Below, one piece after another: positions 30,378-47,665 of a stretch of 64,000 bases of DNA; position 1 is the first letter of the stretch, and every line of letters starts with the position of its first letter. The position numbers and the translations under genes are program-made. The DNA is from Anaeromyxobacter paludicola (lineage in GTDB: Bacteria > Myxococcota > Myxococcia > Myxococcales > Anaeromyxobacteraceae). The notes below the pieces were generated by a model. It had not been told where the DNA came from. It made no database searches and saw only the letters and a program-made list of their open reading frames with translations. The stretch covers positions 930,001 to 994,000 of the forward strand of contig NZ_AP025592.1 in assembly GCF_023169965.1 (NCBI RefSeq), read 5' to 3'.

Positions 30378-30945
30378 GCGCCTCGATCCGGGCGTCGGCC
30401 GCGCCCGCCTCCGTCTCCACGACCGCGTCTCCCCGGCACAGGCTCGCGTCGGCGGCGAGCTCCAGCGCCGCCCCGGCGGCGAGCTCGGCGAGCCGGTCCC
30501 GCTCCCGCGAGACCGCCGGCAGGTCTTCGGGGTGGAGGCGCAGGCGCGCGCGCTTCCGGCCCCGCGCCGCTTCCACCGCGGCCGCCGCGAGCTCGCGGAC
30601 CGCCCCTGGATCGGCGGCGAGCGCGGCGCGGAGGACCTTCCCGGCGATCGCCAGCGCGAGCTCGAGGAGCTCCGCCTCCGCCTCCCGGAGCCGCGCGTCC
30701 CCTCGGGCCGCCGCCTCCAGGAGCAGCGCCGCCGCCTCGCCCCGTCCGGCCGCGAGCCCCTCCCGGCGCGCCGCCTCGCGAATCGCGGCCGCCTGCGCCT
30801 GGGCCGCTTCCAGGAGCGCCCCCGCGCGCGCCTCCGCCTCCTCGTGCGCCGCCCGCAACCGCGCCTGGTAGGCCTCCGCCTCCAGGCGCCCGGACGACGC
30901 CGCCGATGTCGCCCCCGCCGCGCCGAACTTGAGCACGCTCCCCAT
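30334..30945 (-). CDS. fliH: FliH-like export ATPase regulator
   Basis: 203 residues: a long Ala/Glu/Arg helical region (about 20-120), then a more globular part with LRLHPEDLPAVSRERDRLAEL and DASLCRGDAVVETEAGAADARIEAQLAAIRRAL, the typical FliH/SctL C-terminus. It acts as the stator that links FliI to the export apparatus. Its TGA comes from the inner copy of the 56-bp duplication. First gene of the three-gene fli set; a gap of 195 bases separates it from the sigma-factor gene upstream. Confidence 0.82.
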   Translation of the reverse strand: MGSVLKFGAAGATSAASSGRLEAEAYQARLRAAHEEAEARAGALLEAAQAQAAAIREAARREGLAAGRGEAAALLLEAAARGDARLREAEAELLELALAIAGKVLRAALAADPGAVRELAAAAVEAARGRKRARLRLHPEDLPAVSRERDRLAELAAGAALELAADASLCRGDAVVETEAGAADARIEAQLAAIRRALQEAAS

Positions 30946-31083
30946 GTCCGCGTGGGATTGCAGCGCGCGTGCCTCCTCGGCTACGCCCCGGCACGCGCAG
31001 CGCGACCGCGACCCCAGGCCGGGCGGCGGTCGCGGCGGCCGGGCGGCGGACGCGCGCTCGGGCTCGTCCCGCCGGAAACGAGA

Positions 31084-31116
31084 GGGCCCGCCACCGCGAA
31101 GCGCGGCAGCGGGCCC
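31084..31116 (-). terminator. hairpin after the sigma-factor gene
   Basis: GGGCCCGC at 31084-31091 pairs with GCGGGCCC at 31109-31116, with an inner CCGCG/CGCGG stem. It lies 24 bases after the sigma gene stop on the minus strand and is followed by a short TCTCGTTT. The T-run is weak, so efficiency is uncertain. Confidence 0.5.
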
Positions 31117-31140
31117 CGGAGGTGCCGACGCGGGCGCGGG

Positions 31141-31869
31141 CTACGCCGCCGCCTCGCGCTCCACCGGCTCGAGGTACCGGTTGAGGAACTGCTTCGTCTT
31201 GAGCTCGACCTGGCGCACGCGCTCGCGCGACACGCCCCAGCGCTTGCCGATCTCCTCGAGCGTCTTGGGCGAGTCCTGCTCGAGCCGGTTGTGCACGATG
31301 TCCCAGCCGAGCTCGCCCACGCGCTTGCGGACCTTCAACAGCGCCTCGCGGACCTCGCGGTCTCCCTCGGAGGACAGGTAGGTGTCCTCCGGGCCCGGCC
31401 CCTCGTCCTCGATCCGCTCGAGGTGGGTCACGTCCCCCTCCTCGTCGATGGCGCTGTCGAGCGAGAGGTCCGGCTGCGCCACCATGCCGCTCTGGGGCCG
31501 GACGGTGCTGCGCGCCTCCTTGAGGTACTTCCCGATGTATGCCCGGATCCACCAGACGGCGTAGGTCGAGAAGCGCGTCCCGGCGTGGGGATCGAACTTC
31601 TCCACCGCGCGCATGAGCCCCACGTTCCCCTCCTGGATGAGATCGTCCAGGCGGACGGTCCCGCGCCGCTGCTTGCGGGCGATGGCGACCACGAACGCGA
31701 GGTTGTGGCGGACGAGCTTCTGCTTGGCCTTCACCTCACCCTTGCGGGCGCGGAGGGCCAGGGCGTGCTCCTCTTCTCGAGAGAGCGGTGGAAAGTCGCG
31801 TACGGCCTTGAGGTAGGGAGCGAGCTCTTCGAACTCTCTGCTGCCGCGCTGGGGGGTCGCCGTCCTCAT
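31141..31869 (-). CDS. sigma-70 family RNA polymerase sigma factor
   Basis: 242 residues with region 2 (LIQEGNVGLMRAVEKFDPHAGTRFSTYAVWWIRAYIGKYLKE, about 80-125) and region 4 with its HTH (TLEEIGKRWGVSRERVRQVELKTKQFLNRYL). There is no region 1.1. It resembles RpoH and the myxobacterial SigB/C/D group, but the RpoH box QRKLFFNLR after region 2.4 is absent: QSGMVAQPDLSLDSAIDEEGD stands there. So heat-shock function is not assured. The ATG at 31869 has GAGG 5 bases upstream; a GTG one codon earlier is also possible. Confidence 0.9.
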   Translation of the reverse strand: MRTATPQRGSREFEELAPYLKAVRDFPPLSREEEHALALRARKGEVKAKQKLVRHNLAFVVAIARKQRRGTVRLDDLIQEGNVGLMRAVEKFDPHAGTRFSTYAVWWIRAYIGKYLKEARSTVRPQSGMVAQPDLSLDSAIDEEGDVTHLERIEDEGPGPEDTYLSSEGDREVREALLKVRKRVGELGWDIVHNRLEQDSPKTLEEIGKRWGVSRERVRQVELKTKQFLNRYLEPVEREAAA

Positions 31870-31935
31870 CACATCCTCTCACTCTCACCCACCCGGCTTC
31901 CGGGCTCGCCGGGAGGAGCGAGCTCCGTGGGGTAG

Positions 31936-31945
31936 GTTACGTAAC
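31936..31945. promoter_or_regulatory. 10-bp palindrome downstream of the sigma-gene -10
   Basis: Perfect palindrome GTTACGTAAC, 5 bases past the -10 hexamer and so at the probable start point. A candidate operator; no known regulator can be named. Confidence 0.4.
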
Positions 31946-31950
31946 GTCAC

Positions 31951-31977
31951 CTTATAGAAGTGGACTGCTACAGTCAA
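31951..31977 (-). promoter_or_regulatory. promoter of the sigma-factor gene
   Basis: Minus strand: TTGACT (31972-31977), 15-base spacer, TATAAG (31951-31956). The hexamers are good but the spacer is short. This is among the most AT-rich spots of the window. Confidence 0.5.
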
Positions 31978-31989
31978 CTACTCGGGATC

Positions 31990-32230
31990 TACGCTGTTCG
32001 ACTGGGGTTCTCGTCCGGGCTGTGCGGCGCGCACACCATCTGGAAGGGGGCTAGGAGCCTGCAATATGTGCATGCAAGGCGCTCGTGCAGGACCCCGGAT
32101 GCGCCCTCCCCGGACTGATCGAGCGCAAGAGCTTGGTTTTGTTGCCGATCAACCCGGTGGCGCCCCTGTTGGGCCCCAACACGTACAGTGATATCGGGGG
32201 CCGGGACCCCACCGCGCCATCGCCGGACGC
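31990..32230. other. unassigned gap between rpoC terminator and sigma-gene promoter
   Basis: About 240 bases with less extreme composition than the neighbours and no gene I can support. The short reading frames here have no ribosome site and un-proteinlike composition. It contains a GTTGGG/CCCAAC stem near 32170-32182 and a GGGGGCCGGGACCCC stem. I compared it by eye with SRP RNA, 6S RNA and RNase P motifs and found none. Confidence 0.35.
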
Positions 32231-32231
32231 C

Positions 32232-32276
32232 ACAAAAGCGATGGCCCGGTCCCCTTCTCGGGAACCGGGCCATCGC
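32232..32276 (-). terminator. intrinsic terminator after rpoC
   Basis: 13-bp stem GCGATGGCCCGGT / ACCGGGCCATCGC (32264-32276 and 32238-32250), followed on the minus strand by TTTT. It lies 34 bases after the rpoC stop and should end the long tRNA-tuf-to-rpoC transcript. Confidence 0.85.
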
Positions 32277-32309
32277 GCGAAACGGACCTCTCGACGAGCG
32301 GCCGGGCGG

Positions 32310-36470
<4,161 letters not shown>

Positions 36471-36533
36471 GGTTCCGTCCTTCGTGCTGCTCGAAAGGTC
36501 TTCTTCGCTGCTCTCTGGGACTCTGCCGGGTCG

Positions 36534-40787
<4,254 letters not shown>

Positions 40788-40909
40788 CGCGATCGGTCCT
40801 CTTTCGCCGGAAACCCACAAATGCATGGAGCCGGCACCCGGCCGGCATACCGTCTCATCGTCCCGGCCAACCGGCCGGGTCCTGCGCGCTCGTATGGATG
40901 GGGGGCAGC

Positions 40910-40938
40910 TTCATAACGAGAACCGCCCCATCCGTCAA
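40910..40938 (-). promoter_or_regulatory. internal promoter for rpoBC
   Basis: Minus strand: TTGACG (40933-40938), exactly 17 bases, TATGAA (40910-40915). It lies in the rplL-rpoB gap and would allow separate control of the polymerase subunits. Confidence 0.55.
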
Positions 40939-40960
40939 ATTCTCAATGAGAGCACGGCGG

Positions 40961-40974
40961 GACGAGGCCTCGTC
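40961..40974 (-). promoter_or_regulatory. rplL-rpoB intercistronic hairpin
   Basis: Perfect 14-bp palindrome GACGAGGCCTCGTC inside a longer GC-rich stem, 36 bases after rplL. It occupies the place of the E. coli attenuator and RNase III site in the same gap; the function is inferred from position. Confidence 0.45.
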
Positions 40975-41009
40975 GGCCCCGCCCCGCCGCGTCCCAGCAA
41001 CTTCGGGTG

Positions 41010-41384
41010 CTACTTGATGTCGACCTTCGCGCCGGCGTCGGTGAGCTTCTTCTTGAGCTCCTCGGCCTCGGCCTTGGAGATGCCCGCCTTGACCTCCTTG
41101 GGGGCGCCCTCGACGAGATCCTTGGCCTCCTTGAGGCCGAGGCCCGTGATCGCGCGGACCTCCTTGATCACGTTGATCTTGTTGGCGCCGGCCTCGACGA
41201 GGACGACGGTGAACTCCGTCTTCTCCTCGGCGGGGGCAGCGGCGGCGGCGGCGCCACCGGCCACCATCACGGGAGCGGCGGCGGCGGAGACGCCCCACTT
41301 GGTCTCGAGCTGCTTCACGAGCTCGGCGGCCTCCATCACGGTCAGGCCGGAGAGCTGCTCAACGATCGCATTCAGATCAGCCAT
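41010..41384 (-). CDS. rplL: ribosomal protein L7/L12
   Basis: 124 residues, stalk protein that recruits translational GTPases. It has the N-terminal dimerisation helices ([24 protein letters not shown]), an Ala-rich hinge (about 33-53) and the C-terminal factor-binding domain with [20 protein letters not shown] and [18 protein letters not shown]. Present once in the operon; four to six copies per ribosome are expected from the family. An AGAAGAAGA-type site precedes the ATG. Confidence 0.98.
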   Translation of the reverse strand: MADLNAIVEQLSGLTVMEAAELVKQLETKWGVSAAAAPVMVAGGAAAAAAPAEEKTEFTVVLVEAGANKINVIKEVRAITGLGLKEAKDLVEGAPKEVKAGISKAEAEELKKKLTDAGAKVDIK

Positions 41385-41471
41385 TTCTTCTTCTCTTTTC
41401 GTGTGTCGCGGGCGGCCAGGCCGCCCGGTTGCGTGTGATGGCCCGCTCGCGCGGGCCGGTTCTCGTACCGA

Positions 41472-41996
41472 CTAGCCCGCCTTCTCGAGCTGCTCCTTGC
41501 GAGCGCCGAGGACGCGAGCGAGCTGCTGGCCAGGGGTGTTGAGCAGGCGCGCGAGCATCGTCGCCGGCTGGGCGACCATGCTGGCGATCTGCTGACGAAG
41601 CTCAGGCAGACCGGGCATCTTCGCGAGGGCCTCGATGCCCTTCGCGTCGACGACCTTGCCCTCCACCACGCCGGTGCGGATCGCGAAGTTCTGACGATCC
41701 TTCGCGAAGTCCGCGATCACCTTCGCCGGCGCCACCACGTCGTCGTACGACATGATGAGCGCGGTCGGCCCGACGAACTTGTCGGAGAGCGACTCCACCG
41801 ACGTGCCCTTGGCGGCACGGATGGCCAGGGTGTTCTTGACGATCCGGTACTCCACCTTCGCCTCGCGGCACTTCCTGCGAAGCTCGGTGACCGTGGCGAC
41901 GTCGAGACCCCGGGGCTCCGCCAGGATGGCGGCCTTGGCCTTGGCCATCTTCTCGTGAAGCTGGCCGATGACTTCTTCCTTTTCCGTCCGATTCAA
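41472..41996 (-). CDS. rplJ: ribosomal protein L10
   Basis: 174 residues, base of the L7/L12 stalk. It shows the typical KAKAAILAEPRGLDVATVTELRRKCREAKVEYRIVKNTLA N-terminal RNA-binding part and the helical C-terminus that holds the L12 dimers. The reading frame opens with TTG behind AAGGTGG; the next ATG, 15 codons in, would remove part of the first helix, so TTG is preferred. L10 with L12 commonly represses its own leader; the gap upstream is suitably long and structured. Confidence 0.95.
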   Translation of the reverse strand: MNRTEKEEVIGQLHEKMAKAKAAILAEPRGLDVATVTELRRKCREAKVEYRIVKNTLAIRAAKGTSVESLSDKFVGPTALIMSYDDVVAPAKVIADFAKDRQNFAIRTGVVEGKVVDAKGIEALAKMPGLPELRQQIASMVAQPATMLARLLNTPGQQLARVLGARKEQLEKAG

Positions 41997-42270
41997 CTGG
42001 ATTCACCACCTTTCCGACCGGCCCGCTCGTGCGGGCTCGGCGTGCTGGGCTTCCATTCCAGGCCGGACGGCCGGTACGAAAACCCCCTGGACCAAGCAGG
42101 GGACGCTGCGACGACTCGTTCCCGTCTCGGCGGGTCGGACCACCTCGGTCCGCTTGGCCACCGTCCCTCCCAGACTGCTCGCACGGGAGGGGCCGGCGGG
42201 CCCGCTGTCTTGAACCAGGAATACCCGGCGGCGACATGCCGCCGGGCAATGCCTTTGAGGCCTGCTGCGA
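41997..42270 (-). promoter_or_regulatory. leader between rplA and rplJ (candidate L10 autoregulatory region)
   Basis: 274 bases without a gene. A perfect 9-bp stem CCCGGCGGC/GCCGCCGGG (42224-42246) follows rplA by 24 bases. Further GC-rich stems precede rplJ. The position matches the L10 leader of other bacteria, where the L10-L12 complex binds, but I cannot confirm the specific fold by eye. Confidence 0.4.
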
Positions 42271-42975
42271 CTAGCCGTGGCTCGCCGTGAGCTCCGAGAG
42301 GTCGAGCTTGATGCCCGGGCCCATCGTGGTGCTCACGGTGACGTTCTTCAGGTAGACGCCCTTGGCGGTCTGCGGCTTCGCCTTGAAGATGATCTCCATG
42401 ATCGCGCTGAAGTTGGCGCGGAGCTTCTCGGGCTCGAAGGAGGCCTTGCCGAACGGCACGTGCACGATGCCGGCCTTCTCGACGCGGAACTCCACCTTGC
42501 CGGCCTTCTGCTCCTTGACCGCGCGGGTCACGTCCATGGTGACCGTGCCGACCTTCGGGTTCGGCATGAGGCCGCGGGGCCCGAGGACCTTACCGAGCCG
42601 GCCGACCACGCCCATCATGTCCGGGGTGGCGATGACCTTGTCGAAGTCCATGAAGCCGCCCTGGATTTTCTCGGCGAGGTCCTCGGCGCCGACGATGTCC
42701 GCGCCGGCCTCCTGGGCCTCGCGGGCCTTGTCGCCCTTCGCGAAGACGGCGAGCTTGACGGTCTTGCCCATGCCGTGCGGCAGCACGACGGCGCCGCGGA
42801 CCACCTGGTCGGCGTGCTTGGGATCGACGCCGAGGTTGATGGCGGCGTCGACCGACTCGTCGAACTTCTTGGTCGCGGTGGCCTTCACGAGGCCGAGGGC
42901 CTCGTCGAGCTTGTAGCGCTTGTTGCGATCGACCTTCTCGGCGGCAGCCTTGAACTTCTTTCCGATGTGAGCCAT
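42271..42975 (-). CDS. rplA: ribosomal protein L1
   Basis: 234 residues, the mobile stalk of the large subunit near the E site and a translational repressor of the L11-L1 genes in many bacteria. Family sequences seen are [32 protein letters not shown] near 35-65 and [24 protein letters not shown] near 120-145. The C-terminal [21 protein letters not shown] follows. It begins 19 bases after rplK. Confidence 0.98.
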   Translation of the reverse strand: MAHIGKKFKAAAEKVDRNKRYKLDEALGLVKATATKKFDESVDAAINLGVDPKHADQVVRGAVVLPHGMGKTVKLAVFAKGDKAREAQEAGADIVGAEDLAEKIQGGFMDFDKVIATPDMMGVVGRLGKVLGPRGLMPNPKVGTVTMDVTRAVKEQKAGKVEFRVEKAGIVHVPFGKASFEPEKLRANFSAIMEIIFKAKPQTAKGVYLKNVTVSTTMGPGIKLDLSELTASHG

Positions 42976-42994
42976 TTCGTTCGTCCTCCGCCGG

Positions 42995-43441
42995 TTAGCC
43001 GACGATCTCGATCCCCATGGAGCGCGCGGTGCCCTCGATGGTGTTCATGGCCGCCTCGACGCTGCCGGCGGTCATGTCGGGCATCTTGGTCTTCGCGATC
43101 TGCTCGAGCTGCTTGCGCGTCACCTGGCCGACCAGCTCCTTGCCGGGCTTGTGCGCCCCCGAGCCCTTCTTCTTCTCGGTGTGCAGGCCGGCGGCCTTCT
43201 TGAGGAGGACGGCGGCGGGCGGGGTCTTGAGGACGAAGCTGAACGACCGGTCGGCGTAGACGGTGATGATGACCGGGATGATCAGGCTCTCCTTCGCCTG
43301 GGCCTGGGTCTGCGCGTTGAACTGCTTGCAGAACTCCATGATGTTGACGCCGTGCTGGCCCAGCGCCGGGCCGACCGGCGGCGCCGGGTTGGCCTTGCCG
43401 GCCGGGATCTGGAGCTTGACCTGCCCCGTGATCTTCTTCAT
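42995..43441 (-). CDS. rplK: ribosomal protein L11
   Basis: 148 residues. The N-terminal [36 protein letters not shown] is the thiostrepton-site domain, and the C-terminal rRNA-binding domain ([12 protein letters not shown] end) is complete. L11 sits at the GTPase-associated centre and is needed for RelA activation in bacteria that have it. It lies 128 bases after nusG, a gap in which I see no clear promoter. Confidence 0.98.
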   Translation of the reverse strand: MKKITGQVKLQIPAGKANPAPPVGPALGQHGVNIMEFCKQFNAQTQAQAKESLIIPVIITVYADRSFSFVLKTPPAAVLLKKAAGLHTEKKKGSGAHKPGKELVGQVTRKQLEQIAKTKMPDMTAGSVEAAMNTIEGTARSMGIEIVG

Positions 43442-43569
43442 GGCTCTTCCTTCCGGAGCCGGCGGCGCTCGCCGCGGCCCCTGCGTGGTCTACCGGGCGT
43501 TGACGCGCCCTCCCACGCTCGTGGTTCGCCGCGGGACCGGGTGGCCCCGCGGGTGCTGCGGCTGCGAAG

Positions 43570-44148
43570 CTACGTCTTCTCCACCTGCATGAAGTCGAGC
43601 TCGACCGGGGTGGCGCGGCCGAAGATGGAGACCAGCACGCGGAGCTTGCCCTTCTCGGGCTTGACCTCCTCGACCGTGCCGTTGAAGTTCTGGAAGGGGC
43701 CGTCGATGACGCGGACCTGGTCGCCGTCCTCGAACTGCACCTTCGGCTTGGGGCGGGACGTGCCCTCGGAGATCTGGTTGGTGAGCCGGGCGACCTCGGC
43801 GTCCTTCACGACCGGCACGTACTCCCAGGCCTGGCGGCGGGCCTTGTCACCCGCCTCGCTCACCGGCGGCTTGTTCGCGCCGACGAAGCCGGTCACCTTG
43901 GCGGTGTCCTTCACGAGGTGCCAGGTCTCGTCGCCCATCTCCATGTGGACGAGGATGTAGCCGGGGAAGAACTTGCGCTTCGAGGTCTTCTTCTCCCCGT
44001 GGACCATCTCCACGACCTGCTCCATGGGGATGAGGATCTCGTCGACCTTCTCCTCGAGGTGGAACTGCCGCACGCGCTCCTCGAGCGACTTCTTCACCTT
44101 GTTCTCGAAGCCCGAGTACGTGTGGACCGCATACCACTTCTTGGCCAT
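43570..44148 (-). CDS. nusG: transcription termination/antitermination factor NusG
   Basis: 192 residues. NGN domain with KKWYAVHTYSGFENKVKKSLEERV, VEMVHGEKKTSKRKFFPGYILVHMEM and FVGANKPPVSE; C-terminal KOW domain with EDGDQVRVIDGPFQNFNGTVEEVKPEKGKL. It links RNA polymerase with Rho or ribosomal S10. The ATG at MAKKWY was chosen because it matches family starts and has AGAAGGG upstream; the frame is open 19 codons further. Confidence 0.97.
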   Translation of the reverse strand: MAKKWYAVHTYSGFENKVKKSLEERVRQFHLEEKVDEILIPMEQVVEMVHGEKKTSKRKFFPGYILVHMEMGDETWHLVKDTAKVTGFVGANKPPVSEAGDKARRQAWEYVPVVKDAEVARLTNQISEGTSRPKPKVQFEDGDQVRVIDGPFQNFNGTVEEVKPEKGKLRVLVSIFGRATPVELDFMQVEKT

Positions 44149-44283
44149 GACACCCTTCTCCGTAAGCGCCGCCGAGGCCGCCTGCTGCCTGGTTTTCAAA
44201 GTCAAAAACGCCGGGAGCGGGGTCCCCTCCCCGCCTCGGCTCGCCTGCCCGCCGGGTCGCCCCGGGTTTACCGGCCTTGCCGG

Positions 44284-44682
44284 TCAGTAGATGAGCTCGG
44301 AGAGCCTCGCCCAGACGAAGTCGAACACGCCGAGCAGCAGCGCGGAGATGAAGGTGGCGACCACCACCGCGACCGTGGCGGCCCGCGTCTCGCGCAGGGT
44401 CGGCCAGGTGACCTTCTTCAGCTCGGCGGCGATCTCGAAGGAGACCTCGCGGCTGCGCGCGGTGCGCCAGGCGACCACCGCGGCGGCGATGGCGATGCCG
44501 TAGCCGATGACGGTGGTGAGGGTCCAGTCCTCGCCGAAGACCGCGAAGTCGTTCCAGCGGGCGTAGGAGAAGACGATCCCCAGCACCTTCTCGAGGAAGA
44601 TGCCGAGGAAGATGGCGGCGAGCACGTAGAAGATCGCCACCAGGCGCTTCGGCTCGACCCCGGGAGTCTGTTCCGTCGTCAT
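44284..44682 (-). CDS. secE: preprotein translocase subunit SecE
   Basis: 132 residues with three membrane segments (about 16-40, 58-78 and 102-126), the long form also seen in E. coli. The conserved cytoplasmic amphipathic helix and hinge read [26 protein letters not shown], with the invariant Lys-Lys-Val-x-Trp-Pro. It clamps the SecY channel. The ATG at MTTEQTPG has no strong ribosome site; an in-frame ATG 16 codons earlier adds only a short basic tail. Confidence 0.95.
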   Translation of the reverse strand: MTTEQTPGVEPKRLVAIFYVLAAIFLGIFLEKVLGIVFSYARWNDFAVFGEDWTLTTVIGYGIAIAAAVVAWRTARSREVSFEIAAELKKVTWPTLRETRAATVAVVVATFISALLLGVFDFVWARLSELIY

Positions 44683-44816
44683 CTGTCGGGACCCGCGTTC
44701 CGTTGAGGAGGCTGCAAACCCGCGGACCATACCACCCTCGCGGGGGTTTCGTCTCGGGCTTCGGCGCGTTTATCGGAGCCGAGGCCGGTGCCTGCGGGCC
44801 TCGCCTCCTCGATTAC

Positions 44817-44892
44817 TGGCAGGCCAGGAGGGATTCGAACCCCCAACCCGCGGTTTTGGAGACCGCTGCTCTGCCGTTGGAGCTACTGGCCT
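44817..44892 (-). tRNA. tRNA-Trp (anticodon CCA)
   Basis: 76-nt cloverleaf: acceptor AGGCCAG/CTGGCCT, D arm with AGCTCCAACGGCAGAGC, anticodon stem GCGGT/ACCGC with loop CTCCAAA, T loop GTTCGAATC, discriminator G and encoded CCA. Placed between rpmG and secE, as in many bacteria. Confidence 0.97.
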
Positions 44893-44929
44893 TCGGGGGT
44901 GCGCGCCGGGGTCGCCGGCGCGCCCTGGA

Positions 44930-45085
44930 CTACTTCGTCTCCTTGTGCGCCTGGTGCTTGCGGCACCGGGGGCAGTACTTGGAGCGCGACAGCTTGTCCT
45001 GCGTCTTGCGCTTGTTCTTCGTGGTCGTGTAGTTCCGCTCTTTGCACTGCGTGCACTCGAGCGTGATGATGGTGCGATTTCCCAT
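44930..45085 (-). CDS. rpmG: ribosomal protein L33
   Basis: 51 residues: [21 protein letters not shown]..., then [19 protein letters not shown]. Two CxxC pairs (CTQC and CPRC) mark the zinc-binding (C+) form of L33. It is small and easily missed, but the sequence, the place between tuf and tRNA-Trp, and the AGAAGG site before the ATG make it secure. Confidence 0.96.
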   Translation of the reverse strand: MGNRTIITLECTQCKERNYTTTKNKRKTQDKLSRSKYCPRCRKHQAHKETK

Positions 45086-45133
45086 GACGCCTTCTTCCTG
45101 TGTTGCGAATGCCCTTGCGGCCCGGCCTCTCGG

Positions 45134-46324
<1,191 letters not shown>

Positions 46325-46367
46325 GTGCGCTCCCGGTATCGGCGGCGACTGCGACTGCGGTTGAAGA

Positions 46368-46443
46368 TGGAGCCCACTTCCAGGATTGAACTGGAGACCT
46401 CGTCCTTACCAAGGACGCGCTCTGCCAACTGAGCTAAGTGGGC
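46368..46443 (-). tRNA. tRNA-Thr (anticodon GGT)
   Basis: 76 nt: acceptor GCCCACT/AGTGGGC, D arm TAGCTCAGTTGGCAGAGC, anticodon loop TTGGTAA, T loop GTTCAATCC, encoded CCA. Last of the four tRNAs before tuf. Confidence 0.97.
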
Positions 46444-46472
46444 CTATTCCTATTGTGTCCTGCGTTCCTCAC

Positions 46473-46548
<76 letters not shown>

Positions 46549-46600
46549 AAACCTTCCGTGTCAGGTACCGCAAAACCGCTTCGACGCAAAGAATTTCTGA

Positions 46601-46683
46601 TGGAGGGGGGTGGATTCGAACCACCGAAGGCGTAAGCCGGCAGATTTACAGTCTGCTCCCTTTGGCCGCTCGGGAACCCCTCC
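46601..46683 (-). tRNA. tRNA-Tyr (anticodon GTA)
   Basis: 83 nt to the discriminator A, with a long variable arm (class II). Acceptor GGAGGGG/CCCCTCC, anticodon loop CTGTAAA, T loop GTTCGAATC. Unlike its neighbours it has no encoded CCA: TCA follows the discriminator. Confidence 0.96.
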
Positions 46684-46720
46684 GTCTCCTCTTCCTCTCA
46701 CCGCTCCCGCCGCCAGCCAC

Positions 46721-46796
46721 TGGAGCTGGCGGTGGGATTCGAACCCGCGACCTGCTGCTTACAAGGCAGCTGCTCTACCTGCTGAGCTACGCCAGC
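46721..46796 (-). tRNA. tRNA-Thr (anticodon TGT)
   Basis: 76 nt: acceptor GCTGGCG/CGCCAGC, anticodon stem GCTGC/GCAGC with loop CTTGTAA, T loop GTTCGAATC, encoded CCA. First gene of the tRNA-tuf operon. Confidence 0.97.
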
Positions 46797-46876
46797 CGAA
46801 TCGTTCGAATTTTCCGCCCGCTGCCGGCGGCGGTTCCACGCGCTCCGAACCGGGACTGCCGCGTTCGGAGCGGCTG

Positions 46877-46905
46877 CTTGTAAACGAGGCCCGCCTGCTT
46901 GTCAA
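46877..46905 (-). promoter_or_regulatory. promoter of the tRNA-tuf operon
   Basis: Minus strand: perfect TTGACA (46900-46905), 17 bases, TACAAG (46877-46882), then a GC-rich discriminator (CAGCCGC), a feature often tied to stringent control. The -35 overlaps the rlmB stop codon. About 80 bases separate it from the first tRNA. Confidence 0.75.
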
Positions 46906-47645
46906 GCACGAGAATTCCGCTGTCGCGCCGCCTCGTAAAGGCAGACGGCCGCCGCCGCCGAGGCGTTCAGGCTTCCGAGCTTCCCGGACATCGGGATGCG
47001 GGCCAGGTGGTCACAATTCTTGCGGACGAGCGGACGGATCCCCTCTCCCTCGGAGCCGATGACCAGGGCGGTCGGACCGGACAGGTCGAGGGAGGCGATA
47101 TCGGCGTCCCCGCCGGCCACGGCCGCCACCGACCAGAGCCCCTCCTCCTTCAGGGCGAGGATGGTCTGGGCGATGTTCGTGACCCGGGCCACCGGGCAGT
47201 GCTCCACCGCGCCGGCCGAGGCCTTGGCCGCCGCCCCGGTGACGCCCACCGCCCGGTCCTTGGCGATGACCACGCCGTGCGCCCCGAGCGCGTACGCCGA
47301 ACGGATGATCGCCCCGAGGTTCTGGGGGTCCTCGATCCCGTCCAGGACGACCAGGAGCGGCGGGCGGCCGGAGGCCTTCGCGGCGTCGAGGAGGTCCTCC
47401 AGGGCGCGGTAGCGGTAGTCGGCCACCACGGCGACGACGCCCTGATGGTTGCCGGTCCCGGCGAGCTTGTCGAGCTTGGGGCGCGGCGCGAGCCGCACCT
47501 TGGCGCCCGCCGCCCGCCCCTGCCGCTCGAGCTCGGCGAAGGCGCGGCCGCGCTCGGCCCCCTCCGCCAGCCAGAGCTCCGAGAGCCCTTCCCCGCCGGC
47601 GCGGAGGAGCTCCCGCACCGGGTTCATTCCGTAGAGGACGCGCAC
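46902..47645 (-). CDS. rlmB: 23S rRNA 2'-O-methyltransferase RlmB-like (SpoU family)
   Basis: 247 residues. The N-terminal L30e-like substrate domain begins RVLYGMNPVRELLRAGGEGLSELWLAEG. The SpoU catalytic domain shows motif 1 VLDGIEDPQNLGAIIRSAYALGAHGV, motif 2 TALVIGSEGEGIRP and motif 3 IPMSGKLGSLNASAAAAVCLYEA, the trefoil-knot SAM site. RlmB methylates G2251 in E. coli; the exact target here is inferred. The GTG before RVLYG was chosen; ATG five codons later is possible. Its 3' end carries the promoter of the tRNA-tuf operon. Confidence 0.92.
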   Translation of the reverse strand: MRVLYGMNPVRELLRAGGEGLSELWLAEGAERGRAFAELERQGRAAGAKVRLAPRPKLDKLAGTGNHQGVVAVVADYRYRALEDLLDAAKASGRPPLLVVLDGIEDPQNLGAIIRSAYALGAHGVVIAKDRAVGVTGAAAKASAGAVEHCPVARVTNIAQTILALKEEGLWSVAAVAGGDADIASLDLSGPTALVIGSEGEGIRPLVRKNCDHLARIPMSGKLGSLNASAAAAVCLYEAARQRNSRA

Positions 47646-47665
47646 GCGGGTCGCCTGGCCCTTCG

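Noticed and set aside
32031-32230. Signal recognition particle RNA or 6S RNA
   Set aside because: The GGAAGGAAGCAG-type SRP loop and a 6S-like central bubble were not seen.
31989-32273. 94-codon open frame upstream of the sigma gene
   Set aside because: No ribosome site, un-proteinlike composition, and it overlaps the rpoC terminator.
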